From positions 2,170,001-2,234,000 of the forward strand of contig NW_027490097.1 of NCBI RefSeq assembly GCF_050948175.1: DNA of 64,000 nucleotides, given 5' to 3'. This document shows positions 41,111 through 55,143 of the stretch, piece after piece. The stretch comes from Xylocopa sonorina (taxonomy: Eukaryota > Arthropoda > Insecta > Hymenoptera > Apidae). Below the pieces are notes generated by a model, which was not told where the DNA came from, ran no database searches, and saw only the letters and a program-made list of their open reading frames with translations. The translations under genes and the position numbers were made by a program. Position 1 is the stretch's first letter. Each line of letters opens with the position of its first letter.

Positions 41111-44100
41111 GTAGCGTTAGCAGATGTCTACGTATCGTAGCATTAGAGTTCTAATGCTTCTCAAAACCCGATCTCGCTACTCATTACTATGTTTCATGAT
41201 AATATATGATACTCATTGTGGAGTGTTATGTATACCTCGTATTCACTTCAAAAGAATCTAAATGCGACACTTCCTTGCTAGGAAATAGCGTTTGCAGATA
41301 TCTACATATCGAAGAAATAGATTTCTATAGCTTGCTAATTCGCGATATCGCATCTCAAATCTATGTTTCATGATAATATATAATATTCATTGCGAAGTGT
41401 CATGTATACCTCGCAAACACTTCAAATGAATGTGAATGCGACAGTTCCTTGCTAGGAAATAGTGTTTGCAGATATCTACGTATCGAAGCAATAGAGTTCT
41501 AAAGCTTCTTAAATCGCGATATCGCATCTCATTTCTATGTTTCGTGATAAGATATAATATTTATTGCGAAGTGTAACGTATACCTCGTATTACTTTCAAA
41601 AGAATGTAAATGCGACACTTCCTTGCTAGGAAGTAGCGTTTGCAGATGTCTACGTATCGAAGCAACAGAGTTCTAATGCTTCTTAAATCGCGATATCGCA
41701 CCTCATTTCTATGTTTCATGATAAGATATAATATTCATTGTGTAGTGTTATGTTTATCTCATCTATACTTCAAATGAATGTAAATGCGACACTTCCTTGC
41801 TAGGAAATAGCGTTTGCAGATGTCTGCGTATCGTGGCAGTAGAGTTCGAATGCTTCTCAAAACTCGATATCGCATCTCATTTCTATGTTTCACGACAATG
41901 TAGAATATTCATTGCGAAGTGTCATGTATACCTCGCATACAATTCAAACGAATGTGAATGCGACAGTTCCTTGCTGGGAAGTAGTGTTTGCAGATGTCTA
42001 CGTATCGAAGCAATAGAGTTGTAATGCTTCTTAAATCGTCATATCGCATCTCATTTCTATGTTTCATGATAAGATATAATATTCATTGTGCAGTGTTATG
42101 TATATCTCGTCTATACTTCAAATGGATGTAAATGCGACACTTCCTTGCTAGGAAATAGCGTTTGCAGATGTCTACGTATCGTGGCATTAGAGTCCTAATG
42201 CTTCTCAAAACGCGAAATCGCTACTCATTACTATGTTTCATGATAATATATAATATTCATTGTGGAGTGTTATATATACCTCGCATACACTTCAAATGAA
42301 TGTGAATGCGACAGCTCCTTGCTAGGAAATAGCGTTTGCAGATATCTACGTATCGTGGCATTAGAGGTCTAATGCTTCTCAGTACGCGATAACGCTTCGC
42401 ATTACTATGTTTCATGATAATATATAATATTCATTGCCATGTGTCATGTATACCTCGCATACAATTCAAAAGAATGTAAATGCGACACTCCCTTGATAGG
42501 AAGTAGCGTTTGCAGATATCCACGTATCGAAGCAATAGAGTTCTAATGCTTCTCAAAACGCGATATCGCTACTCATTACTATGTTTCATGATAATATATA
42601 ATATTCATTGTCGAGTGTTATGTATACCTCGTATTCACTTCAAAAGAATGTAAATGCGACACTTCCTTGCTAGGAAGTAGCGTTTGCAGATGTCTACGTA
42701 TCGAAGCAATATAGCTCTAAATCTTTCTAATTCGCGATATCGCATCTCACTTCTATGTTTCATGATAAGATATAATATTCATTGCGAAGTGTCACGTATA
42801 CCACGTATTCCTTCCAAAAGAATGTAAATGCTTGCTAGGAAGTAGCGTTTGCAGATGTCAACGTATCGAAGCAATAGTGTTCTAATGCTTCTTAAATCGC
42901 GATATCGCATCTCATTTCTATGTTTCATGATAAGATATAATATTCATTGTGCAGTGTTATTCTTACCTCGTATTCACTTCAAAAGAATGTAAATGCCACA
43001 CTTCCTTGCTAGGAAATAGCGTTTGCAGATGTCTACGTATCGTTCCATTAGATTTCTAATGCTTCTCAAAACTCGATATCGCTACTCATTACCATGTTTC
43101 ATTATAATTAATAATATTCACTGTGGAGTTTTATGTATACCTCGTATTCACTTCAAAAGAATGTAAATGCGACACTTCCTTGCTAGGAAATAGCGTTTGC
43201 AGATGTCTACGTATCGAAGCAATAGGGATCTAATGCTTCTTAAATCGCCATATCGGTTCTCATTTCTATGTTTCATGACAATATACAATATTCACTGCGA
43301 AGTGTCATGTATACCTCGCATACTCTTCAAATGAATGAAAATGCGACACTTCCTTGCTAGGAAGTAGCGTTAGCAGATGTCTACGTATCGAAGCAATAGT
43401 GTTCTAATGCTTCTTAAATCGCGATATCGCATCTCATATCTATGTTTCATGATAATATATAATATTCATTGCGAAGTGTCATGTATACCTCGCATACACT
43501 TCAAATGAATGTGAATGCGACAGTTCCTTGCTAGGAAATAGTGTTTGCACATATCTAGTATCGAAGCAATAGAGTTCTAAAGCTTCTTAAATCGCGATAT
43601 CGCATCTCATTTCTATGTTTCATGATAAGATATAATATTCATTGTGCAGTGTCATGTATACCTCGTATTCCTTTCAAAAGAATGTAAATGCGACACTTCC
43701 TTGCTAGAAAGTATGGTTTGCAGATGTCTTCGTATCGAACCAATAGACTTCTAATGCTTCTTAAATCGTCATATCGCATCTCGTTTCTATGTTTCATGAT
43801 AAGACATAATATCTGTTGTGCTGTGTTATGTATATCTCGTCTATACTTCAAATGAATGTAAATGCTACACTTCCTTGCTAGGAAATAGCGTTTGCAGATG
43901 TCTACGTTTCGTGGCAATAGAATTCTAATGCTTCTCAAAACGCGATATCGCTTCTCATTTCTATGTTTCATGATAATATATAATTTTCATTGCGATGTGT
44001 TATGTATACCTCGTATTCACTTCAAAAGAATGTAAACGCGACACTTCCTTGCCAGGAAATAGCGTTTGCAGATGTCTACGTATCGAAGCAATAGAGTTCT

Positions 44101-46842
44101 AATGCTTCTTATATCGCGATATCGCATCTCATTTCTATGTTTCATGATAAGATATAATATTCATTGTGCAGTGTTATGTATACCTCGTATCCACTTGAAA
44201 AGAATGTTAACGCGACACTTCCTTGCTAGGAAATAGCGTTTGCAGATGTCCAGGTATCGAAGCAATAGTGTTCTAATGCTTCTTACATCGCGATATCGCA
44301 TCTCATTTCTATGCTTCATGATAAGATAAAATATTCATTGTGCAGTGTTATGTATTCCTCGTATTCACTTGAAAAGACTTTAAATGCGACACTTCCTTGC
44401 TAGGAAGTAGCGTTAGCAGATGTCTACGTACCGAAGCAATGGAGTTCTAATGCTTCTTAAATCGTCATATCGCATCTCATTTCTATGTTTCATGATAAGA
44501 TAAAATATTCATTGCGAAGTGTCATTTATACCTCGTTCTCCTTTCAAAAGAATGTAAATGCGACACTACCTTGCTTGGAAATAGCGTTGGCAGATGTCTA
44601 CGTACCGAAGAAATAGTGTTCTAATGCTTTTTAAATCGCGATATCGCATCTCATTTCTATGTTTCGTGATAAGATATAATATTCATTGCGAAGTGTAACG
44701 TATACCTAGTATTCCTTTCAAAAGAATGTAAATGCGACACTTCCTTGCTAGGAAATAGCGTTGGCAGATGTCTACGTATCGAAGCAATAGTATTCTAATG
44801 CTTCTTAAATCGCCATATCGCATCTCATTTCTATGTTTCATGATAGGATATAATATTCATTGCGAAGTATCATGTATACCTCGTATTCCCTACGGAAGAA
44901 TGTAAATGCGACACTTCCTTGCTAGGAACTAGCGTTGGCAGACGTCTACGTATCGAAGCGATAGAGTTCTAATCCTTCTCAAAAAGCGATATCGCATCTC
45001 ATTCCTATGTTTCATGATAAGATATAATATTCAATGTGCAGTGTTATGTACTCCTCGTATTCACTTCAAAAGAAGGTAAATGCGACAATACCTTGCTAAG
45101 AAATAGCGTTTGCAGATGTCTCCGTAACGAAGAAACAGTGTTCTGATACTTCTTAAATCGCAATATCGCATCTCCTTTCTATGTTTCGTGATATGATATA
45201 ATATTCATTGCGAAGTGTCATGTGTACTTTGTATTCCTTTCAAAAGAATGTAAATACGACACTTCCTTGCTCGGAAATAGCGTTTGCAGATGTCTACGTA
45301 TCGAAGCAATAGTGTTCTAATGCTTCTTAAATCGTCATATCGCATCTCATTTCTATGTTTCATGATAGGATATAATATTCATTGGGAAGTGTCATGTATA
45401 CCTCGTATTCCCTTCAGAAGAATGTAAATGCGACACTTCCTTGCTAGGAAGTATCCTTTGCAGATGTCTACGTATCGAAGCAATAGTATTCTAATGCTTC
45501 TTAAATCGTCATATCGCATCTCATTTCTATGTTTCATGATAGGATATAATATTCATTGCGAAGTGTCATGTATGCCTCGTATTCCCTACGGAAGAATGTG
45601 AATGCGACACTTCCTTGCTAGGAACTAGCGTTGGCAGATGTCTACGTATCGAAGCGATAGAGTTCTAATCCTTCTCAAAAAGCGATATCGCATCTCATTC
45701 CTATGTTTCATGATAAGATATAATATTCAATGTGCAGTGTTATGTACTCATCGTATTCACTTCAAAAGAAGGTAAATGCGACAATACCTTGCTAAGAAAT
45801 AGCGTTTGCAGATGTCTCCGTAACGAAGAAATAGTGTTCTGATACTTCTTAAATCGCAATATCGCATCTCATTTCTATGTTTCGTGATACGATATAATAT
45901 TCATTGCGAAGTGTCATGTGTACTTCGTATTCCTTTCAAAAGAATGTAAATACGACACTTCCTTGCTCGGAAATAGCGTTTGCAGATGTCTACGTATCGA
46001 AGCAATAGTGTTCTAATGCTCCTTAAATCGTCATATCGCATCTCATTTCTATCTTTCATGATAGGATATAATATTCATTGCGAAGTGTCATGTATACCTC
46101 GTATTCCCTTCAGAAGAATGTAAATGCGACACTTCCTTGCTAGGAACTAGCGTTGGCAGATGTCTACGTATCGAGGCAATAGTGTTCTAATGCCTCTTAA
46201 ACCGCGATATCGCATCTCATTTCTATGTTTCATGATAAGATATAATATTCAATGTGCAGTGTTATGTACACCTCGTATTCACTTCAAAAGAAAGTAAATG
46301 CGACACTTCCTTGCTAGGAAGTAGCGTTTGCAGATGTCTACGTATCGAAGCAATAGGGATCTAATGCTTCTTAATTCGCCAAATCGCTTCTCATTTCTAT
46401 GTTTCATGATAATATATAATATTCACTGCAAAGTGTCATGTACACCTCGCATACACTTCAAATGAATGTAAATGCGACACTTCCTTGCTAGGAAATAGCG
46501 TTTGCAGATGTCTACGTATCGAAGCAATATAGTTCTAATGTTTCTTATATCGCCATATCGCATCTCATTTCTATGTTTCATGATAAGATATAATATTCAT
46601 TGTGCAGTGTTATGTATACCTCGTATTCACTTGAAAAGAATGAAAATGCGACACTTCATTGCTAGGAAGTATCGTTTGCAGATGTCTACGTATCGAAGCA
46701 ATAGTGTTCTGAAGCTTCTTAAATCGCGATATCGCATCTCATTCCTATGTTTCATGATAAGATATAATATTCATTGTGCAGTGTTATGTATTCCTCGTAT
46801 TCACTTGAAAAGACTGTAAATGCGACACTTCCTTGCTAGGAA
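41111..46842 (+). repeat. Tandem higher-order unit E2 (5732 bp, 33 monomers minus 10 bp)
   Basis: The full-length member of the E series. It repeats at 46843 with an offset of 5732. The 10-bp-deleted monomer is at 42825 (4514 bp after the one in E1). The second half (44.1-46.8 kb) is shared with blocks A and B, which shows that the E unit arose by fusing an older 3-kb segment with A/B-type sequence. Confidence 0.85.
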
Positions 46843-49816
46843 GTAGCGTTAGCAGATGTCTACGTATCGTAGCATTAGAGTTCTAATGCTTCTCAAAACC
46901 CGATCTCGCTACTCATTACTATGTTTCATGATAATATATGATACTCATTGTGGAGTGTTATGTATACCTCGTATTCACTTCAAAAGAATCTAAATGCGAC
47001 ACTTCCTTGCTAGGAAATAGCGTTTGCAGATATCTACATATCGAAGAAATAGATTTCTATAGCTTGCTAATTCGCGATATCGCATCTCAAATCTATGTTT
47101 CATGATAATATATAATATTCATTGCGAAGTGTCATGTATACCTCGCAAACACTTCAAATGAATGTGAATGCGACAGTTCCTTGCTAGGAAATAGTGTTTG
47201 CAGATATCTACGTATCGAAGCAATAGAGTTCTAAAGCTTCTTAAATCGCGATATCGCATCTCATTTCTATGTTTCGTGATAAGATATAATATTTATTGCG
47301 AAGTGTAACGTATACCTCGTATTACTTTCAAAAGAATGTAAATGCGACACTTCCTTGCTAGGAAGTAGCGTTTGCAGATGTCTACGTATCGAAGCAACAG
47401 AGTTCTAATGCTTCTTAAATCGCGATATCGCACCTCATTTCTATGTTTCATGATAAGATATAATATTCATTGTGTAGTGTTATGTTTATCTCATCTATAC
47501 TTCAAATGAATGTAAATGCGACACTTCCTTGCTAGGAAATAGCGTTTGCAGATGTCTGCGTATCGTGGCAGTAGAGTTCGAATGCTTCTCAAAACTCGAT
47601 ATCGCATCTCATTTCTATGTTTCACGACAATGTAGAATATTCATTGCGAAGTGTCATGTATACCTCGCATACAATTCAAACGAATGTGAATGCGACAGTT
47701 CCTTGCTGGGAAGTAGTGTTTGCAGATGTCTACGTATCGAAGCAATAGAGTTGTAATGCTTCTTAAATCGTCATATCGCATCTCATTTCTATGTTTCATT
47801 ATAAGATATAATATTCATTGTGCAGTGTTATGTATATCTCGTCTATACTTCAAATGGATGTAAATGCGACACTTCCTTGCTAGGAAATAGCGTTTGCAGA
47901 TGTCTACGTATCGTGGCATTAGAGTCCTAATGCTTCTCAAAACGCGAAATCGCTACTCATTACTATGTTTCATGATAATATATAATATTCATTGTGGAGT
48001 GTTATATATACCTCGCATACACTTCAAATGAATGTGAATGCGACAGCTCCTTGCTAGGAAATAGCGTTTGCAGATATCTACGTATCGTGGCATTAGAGGT
48101 CTAATGCTTCTCAGTACGCGATAACGCTTCGCATTACTATGTTTCATGATAATATATAATATTCATTGCCATGTGTCATGTATACCTCGCATACAATTCA
48201 AAAGAATGTAAATGCGACACTCCCTTGATAGGAAGTAGCGTTTGCAGATATCCACGTATCGAAGCAATAGAGTTCTAATGCTTCTCAAAACGCGATATCG
48301 CTACTCATTACTATGTTTCATGATAATATATAATATTCATTGTCGAGTGTTATGTATACCTCGTATTCACTTCAAAAGAATGTAAATGCGACACTTCCTT
48401 GCTAGGAAGTAGCGTTTGCAGATGTCTACGTATCGAAGCAATATAGCTCTAAATCTTTCTAATTCGCGATATCGCATCTCACTTCTATGTTTCATGATAA
48501 GATATAATATTCATTGCGAAGTGTCACGTATACCACGTATTCCTTCCAAAAGAATGTAAATGCTTGCTAGGAAGTAGCGTTTGCAGATGTCAACGTATCG
48601 AAGCAATAGTGTTCTAATGCTTCTTAAATCGCGATATCGCATCTCATTTCTATGTTTCATGATAAGATATAATATTCATTGTGCAGTGTTATTCTTACCT
48701 CGTATTCACTTCAAAAGAATGTAAATGCCACACTTCCTTGCTAGGAAATAGCGTTTGCAGATGTCTACGTATCGTTCCATTAGATTTCTAATGCTTCTCA
48801 AAACTCGATATCGCTACTCATTACCATGTTTCATTATAATTAATAATATTCACTGTGGAGTTTTATGTATACCTCGTATTCACTTCAAAAGAATGTAAAT
48901 GCGACACTTCCTTGCTAGGAAATAGCGTTTGCAGATGTCTACGTATCGAAGCAATAGGGATCTAATGCTTCTTAAATCGCCATATCGGTTCTCATTTCTA
49001 TGTTTCATGACAATATATAATATTCACTGCGAAGTGTCATGTATACCTCGCATACTCTTCAAATGAATGAAAATGCGACACTTCCTTGCTAGGAAGTAGC
49101 GTTAGCAGATGTCTACGTATCGAAGCAATAGTGTTCTAATGCTTCTTAAATCGCGATATCGCATCTCATATCTATGTTTCATGATAATATATAATATTCA
49201 TTGCGAAGTGTCATGTATACCTCGCATACACTTCAAATGAATGTGAATGCGACAGTTCCTTGCTAGGAAATAGTGTTTGCACATATCTAGTATCGAAGCA
49301 ATAGAGTTCTAAAGCTTCTTAAATCGCGATATCGCATCTCATTTCTATGTTTCATGATAAGATATAATATTCATTGTGCAGTGTCATGTATACCTCGTAT
49401 TCCTTTCAAAAGAATGTAAATGCGACACTTCCTTGCTAGAAAGTATGGTTTGCAGATGTCTTCGTATCGAACCAATAGACTTCTAATGCTTCTTAAATCG
49501 TCATATCGCATCTCGTTTCTATGTTTCATGATAAGACATAATATCTGTTGTGCTGTGTTATGTATATCTCGTCTATACTTCAAATGAATGTAAATGCTAC
49601 ACTTCCTTGCTAGGAAATAGCGTTTGCAGATGTCTACGTTTCGTGGCAATAGAATTCTAATGCTTATCAAAACGCGATATCGCTTCTCATTTCTATGTTT
49701 CATGATAATATATAATTTTCATTGCGATGTGTTATGTATACCTCGTATTCACTTCAAAAGAATGTAAACGCGACACTTCCTTGCCAGGAAATAGCGTTTG
49801 CAGATGTCTACGTATC
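46843..49816 (+). repeat. Tandem higher-order unit E3 (partial, 2974 bp)
   Basis: Copies the first half of E2 with an offset of 5732, including the 10-bp-deleted monomer at 48557. Identity stops at about 49816, where TATCGTAGAAATAGGC replaces TATCGAAGCAATAGAG. Few base differences from E2 are visible, for example TTCATTATAAG for TTCATGATAAG near 47800. Confidence 0.85.
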
Positions 49817-52800
49817 GTAGAAATAGGCATCTAATGCTTCATAAATCGCCATATCGCATCACATTTCTATGTTCCATGATAAGACATAATATTCATTGTG
49901 CAGTGTTATGTATACCTCGTATTCACCTCAAAAGAATGTAACTGCGACACTTCCTTGCTAGGAAATAGCGTTTGCAGATATCCACGTATCGAAGCAATAG
50001 AGTTCTAATGCTTCTTAAATCGTCATATCGCATCTCATTTCTATGTTTCATGATAAGATATAATATTCATTGCGAAGTGTCATGTATACCTCGTATTCCT
50101 TTCAAAAGGATGTAAGTGCGACACTTCCTTGCTGGGAAGTAGCGTTTGCAGATGTCTTCGTATCGAATCAATAGACTTTTAATGCTTCTTAAATCGCCAT
50201 ATCGCATATCATTTCTATGTTTCATGATAATATATAATATTCATTGTGCAGTGTTATGTATATCTCGTCTATACTTCAAATGGATGTAAATGCGACACTT
50301 CCTTGCTAGGAAATAGCGTTTGCAGATGTCTACGTATCGTGGCATTAGAGTCCTAATGCTTCTCAAAACGCGAAATCGCTACTCATTACTATGTTTCATG
50401 ATAATATATAATATTCATTGTGGAGTGTTATATATACCTCGCATACACTTCAAATGAATGTGAATGCGACAGCTCCTTGCTAGGAAATAGCGTTTGCAGA
50501 TGTCTACGAATCGAAGCAATAGGGATCTAATGCTTCTTAAATCGCCATATCGCTTCTCATTTCTATGTTTCATGACAATATATAATATTCACTGCGAAGT
50601 GTCATGTATACCTCGCATACACTTCAAATGAATGTAAATGCGACACTTCCTTGATAGGAAGTAGCGTTTGCAGATATCCACGTATCGAAGCAATAGAGTT
50701 CTAATGCTTCATAAATCGTCATATCGCATCTCATATCTATGTTTCATGATAAGATATAATATTCATTGCGAAGTGATATGTATACCTAGTATTCACTTCA
50801 AAAGAATGTAAATGCGGCACTTCCTCGCTAGGAAATAGCGTTTGCAGATGTCTACGTATCGAAGCAATTGGGATCTAATGCTTCTTAAATCGCCATATCG
50901 CTTCTCATCTCTATGTTTCATGATAATATATAATATTCACTGCGATGTGTCATGTATACATCGCATACACTTCAAATGAATGTAAATGCGACACTTCCTT
51001 GCTAGGAAGTAGCGTTTGCAGATGTCTACGTATCGAAGCCATAGTGTTCTAATGCTTCTTACATCGCGATATCGCTTCTCATTTCTATGTTTCATGACAA
51101 TATATAATATTCACTGCGAAGTGTCATGTATACCTCGCATACACTTCAAATGAATGTAAATGCGACACTTCCTTGCTAGGAAGTAGCGTTTGCAGATGTC
51201 TACGTATCGAAGCAATAGTGTTCTAATGCTTCTTAAATCGCGATATCGCATAACATTTCTATGTTTCATGATAAGATATCATATTCATTGTGCAGTGTTA
51301 TGAATACCTCGTATTCACTTCAAAAGAATATAAATGCGACACTTCATTGCTAGGAAATAGCGTTTGCAGATGCCTACGTATCGAAGCAATAGTTTTCTAA
51401 TGCTTCTTAAATCGTCATATCGCATCTCATATCTGCGTTTCACGATAAGATATAATATTCATTGCGAAGTGTCATGAATACCTCGTATTCCTTTCAAAAG
51501 AATGTAAACGCGACACTTCCTTGCTAGGAAGTAGCGTTTACAGATGTCTACGTATCGAAGAAATAGTGTTCTAATGCTTCTTAAATCGCGATATCGCATA
51601 ACATTTCTATGTTTCATGATAAGATATCATATTCATTGTGCAGTGGTATGAATACCTCGTATTCACTTCAAAAGAATATAAATGCGACACTTCCTTGCTA
51701 GGAAATAGCGTTTGCAGATGCCTACGTATCGAAGCAATAGTTTTCTAATGTTTCCTAAATCATCATATCGCATCTCATTTCTATGTTTTTATGATAAGAT
51801 ATAATATTCATTGTGCAGTGTTATATATACCTCGCATACACTTAAAATGAATGTAAATGCGACACTTCCTTGCTAGGAAGTAGCGTTTGCAGATGTCTAC
51901 GTATCGAGGCAATAGTGTTCTAATGCTTCTTAAATCGCGATATCGCATCTCATTTCTATGTTTCATGATAAGATATAATATTCAATGTGCAGTGTTATGT
52001 ACACCTCGTATTCACTTCAAAAGAAAGTACACGCGACACTTCCTTGCTAGGAAGTAGCGTTTGCAGATGTCTACGTATCGAAGCAATAGAGTTCTAATAC
52101 TTTCTAATTCGCGATATCGCATCTCATTTCTATGTTTCATGATAAGATATAATATTCATAGTGCAGTGTTATGTATACCTCGTATTCACTTCAAAAGAAT
52201 GTAAATGCGACACTTCCTTGTTAAGAAGTAGCATTTGCAGATGTCTACGTATCGAAGCAATAGGGATCTAATGCTTCTTAAATCGCCAAATCGCATCTCA
52301 TTTCTGTGTTTCATGATAAGATATAATATTCATTGTGCAGTGTCATGTATATCTCATCTATACGCCAAATGAATGTAAATGGGACACTTCCTTGCTAGGA
52401 AATAGAGTTTGCAGATGTCTACGTATCGAAGCAATAGATTTCTAATGCTTCTTAAAACGCGATATCGCATCTCATTTCTTTGTTTCATAATAAGATATAA
52501 TATTCATTGCGAAGTGTCATGTATACCTCGTATTTACTTCAAAAGAATGTAAATGCGACACTTCCATGCTTGGAAAAAGCGTTTGCAGATGTTTACGTAT
52601 CGTGGCATTAGAGTTCTAATGCTTCTCAAAACGCGGTATCGCTTCTCATTTCTATGTTTCGTGATAATATATAATATTCATTGCGAAGTGCCATGTATAT
52701 CTGGCATACACTTCAATTGAATGTAAATGCGACACTTCCTTGCTAGGAAATAGCGTTTGCAGATATCTGCGTATCGTGGCATTAGAGTTCTAATGCTTCT

Positions 52801-55120
52801 CAAAAGGCGGTATCACTTCTCATTTCTATGTTTCGCGATAATATATAATATTCATTGCGAAGTGCCATGTATATCTCGCATACACTTCAATTGAATGTAC
52901 ATGCGACACTTCCTCGCTACGAAATAGCGTTTGCAGATGTCTGCGAATCGTGGCATTAGTGTTCTAATGCTTCTCAAAACGCTGTATCGCTACTCATTTC
53001 TATGTTTCATGATAAGATATAATATTCATTGTGCAGTGTTATGTATATCTCGTCTATACTTCAAATGAATGAAAATGCGACACTTCCTTGCCAAGAAATA
53101 GCGTTTGCAGATGTCTACGTATCGTAGCATTAGAGTTCTTATGCTTCTCAAAACGCGATATAGCTATTCGTTACTATGTTTCATGATAATATATAATATT
53201 CACTGTGGAGTGTTATGTATACCTCGTATTCATTTCAAAAGAATGTAAATGCGACACTTCCTTGCTAGGAAATAGCGTTTGCAGATGTCTGCGTATCGTG
53301 GCATTAGAGTTCTAATGCTTCTCAAAACGCGGTATCGCTTTTCATTTCTATGATTCGTGATAATATATAATATTCATTGCGAAGTGCCATGTTTATCTCG
53401 CATACACTTCAATTGAATGTACATGCGACACTTCCTTGCTAGGAAGTAGCGTTTGCAGATGTCTACGTATCGAAGCAATGGAGTTCTAATGCTTCTTAAA
53501 TCGCCATATCGCATCTCATTTCTATGTTTCATGATAAGATATAATATTCATTGTGCAGTGTTATGTATATCTCGTCTATACTTCAAATGAATGTAAATGC
53601 GACACTTCCTTGCTAGGAAATAGCGTTTGCATATGTCTACGTATCGAAGCAATAGAGTTCTAATGCCTCTTAAATCACCATATCGCATCTCATTCCTATG
53701 TTTCATGATAAGATATAATATTCACTGTGCAGTGTTATGTATACCTCGTATTCACTTCAAAAGAATGTAAATGCGACACTTCCTTGCTAGGAAGTAGCGT
53801 TTGCAGATGTCTACGTATCGAACCAATGGATATCTAGCGCTTCCTAAAACGCGATATCGCATCTCATTCTTATGTTTCACGATAAGATATAATATTCATT
53901 GCGAAGTACCATGTATACCTCGTATTCACTTCAAAAGTATGTAAATGCAACGCTTCCTTGCCAGGAAATAGCGCTTGCATATGTCTATGTACCGAAGCAA
54001 TAGAGTTCTATAGCTTGCTAATTCGCGATATAGCATCTCATTTCTATGTTTCATGACAAGATATAATATTCATTGCGGAGTGTTATGTATACCTCGCATT
54101 CACTCAAAAGAATGTAAACGCGACACTTCCTTGACAGGAAATAGCATTTGCAGATGTCTACGTATCGTAGCATTAGAGTTCTAATGCTTCTCAAAACGCG
54201 ATATCGCTACTCAATGCTATGTTTCATGATAATATATAATATTCATTGTGGAGTGTTATGTATAACTCGTATTCACTTCAAAAGAATGTAAATGGGACAC
54301 TTCCTTGCTTGGAAACAGTGTTTGCAGATATCTAGTATCGAAGCAATAGAGTTCTAAAGATTCTTAAATCGCGATATCGCATCTCATTTCTATGTTTCAT
54401 GTTAATATATAATATTCATTGCGAAGTGTCATGTATACCTCGTATTCACTTAAAAAGAATGAAAATGCGACACTTCCTTGCTATTAAATAGCGTTTGCAT
54501 ATGTCTTCGTATCGAAGCAATAGATTTCTAATGCTTCTTAAAACGCGATATCGCATCTCATTTCTTTGTTTCATAATAAGATATAATATTCATTGCGAAG
54601 TGTCATGTATACCTCGTATTCACTTCAAAAGAATGTAAATGCGACACTTCCATGCTTGGAAATAGCGTTTGCAGATGTCTACGTATCGTGGCATTAGAGT
54701 TCTATATCTTCTAAAAACGCGATATCGCTTCTCATTTCTATGTTTCTTTATAATATATAGTATTCATTGCGAAGTGTCATGTATACCTTGTATTCCTTTC
54801 AAAAGAATGTAAATGTGACACTTGCTTGCTTGGAAGTAGCGTTTGCAGATGTCTACGTATCGAAGCAATAATGTTCTAATGCCTCTTAAATCGCCATATC
54901 GCATCTCATTTCTATGTATCATGATAAGAAATAATATTCATTGTGCAGTGTTATGTATACCTCGTATTCACATCAGAAGAATGTAAATGCGACACTTCCT
55001 TGCTAGGAAGTAGCGTTTGCAGATGCCTACGTATCGAAGCAATAGAGTTCTAATGCTTCTTAAATCGCCATATCGCATCTCATTTCTATGTTTCATGATA
55101 AGATATAATATTCATTGTGC
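49817..55120 (+). repeat. Diverged right edge of the satellite before the retrotransposon
   Basis: About 30 monomers with more individual differences than the region to the left. One short stretch is partly duplicated: 51.2-51.4 and 51.6-51.75 kb share ATAACATTTCTATG. Near 50.2-50.5 kb there is sequence matching the E units at about 42.1-42.3 kb. No long duplication is seen from 52 kb on. No gene is seen. Confidence 0.6.
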
Positions 55121-55128
55121 TGTAACGT

Positions 55129-55143
55129 CAGGCGTACCGCCTG
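55129..55143. repeat. Terminal hairpin of the 5' LTR (CAGGCG-TAC-CGCCTG)
   Basis: A perfect 6-bp inverted repeat eight bases inside the LTR. The same stem is present in the 3' LTR (62583-62597) and in the diverged solo LTR (12737-12751). Role unknown; the segment is also translated as part of Pol in the 3' LTR. Confidence 0.7.

Larger units (their letters stand above)
12760..55120 (+). repeat. 174-bp tandem satellite array, right segment
   Basis: Continuation of the array at 1-11172: same monomer, same orientation and same register, with about 243 more monomers. It ends at 55120 in the middle of a monomer (ATTCATTGTGC), where the LTR retrotransposon begins. No other sequence interrupts it. 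Open frames of 60-110 codons recur on both strands, but their translations are 58-residue-periodic readings of the monomer and lack any recognisable protein feature. Larger-scale structure is listed separately. Confidence 0.97.

Noticed and set aside
55121..55124. Target-site duplication of the full-length element
   Set aside because: The left flank ends ATTCATTGTGC, but the right flank is outside the window, so no duplication can be claimed.
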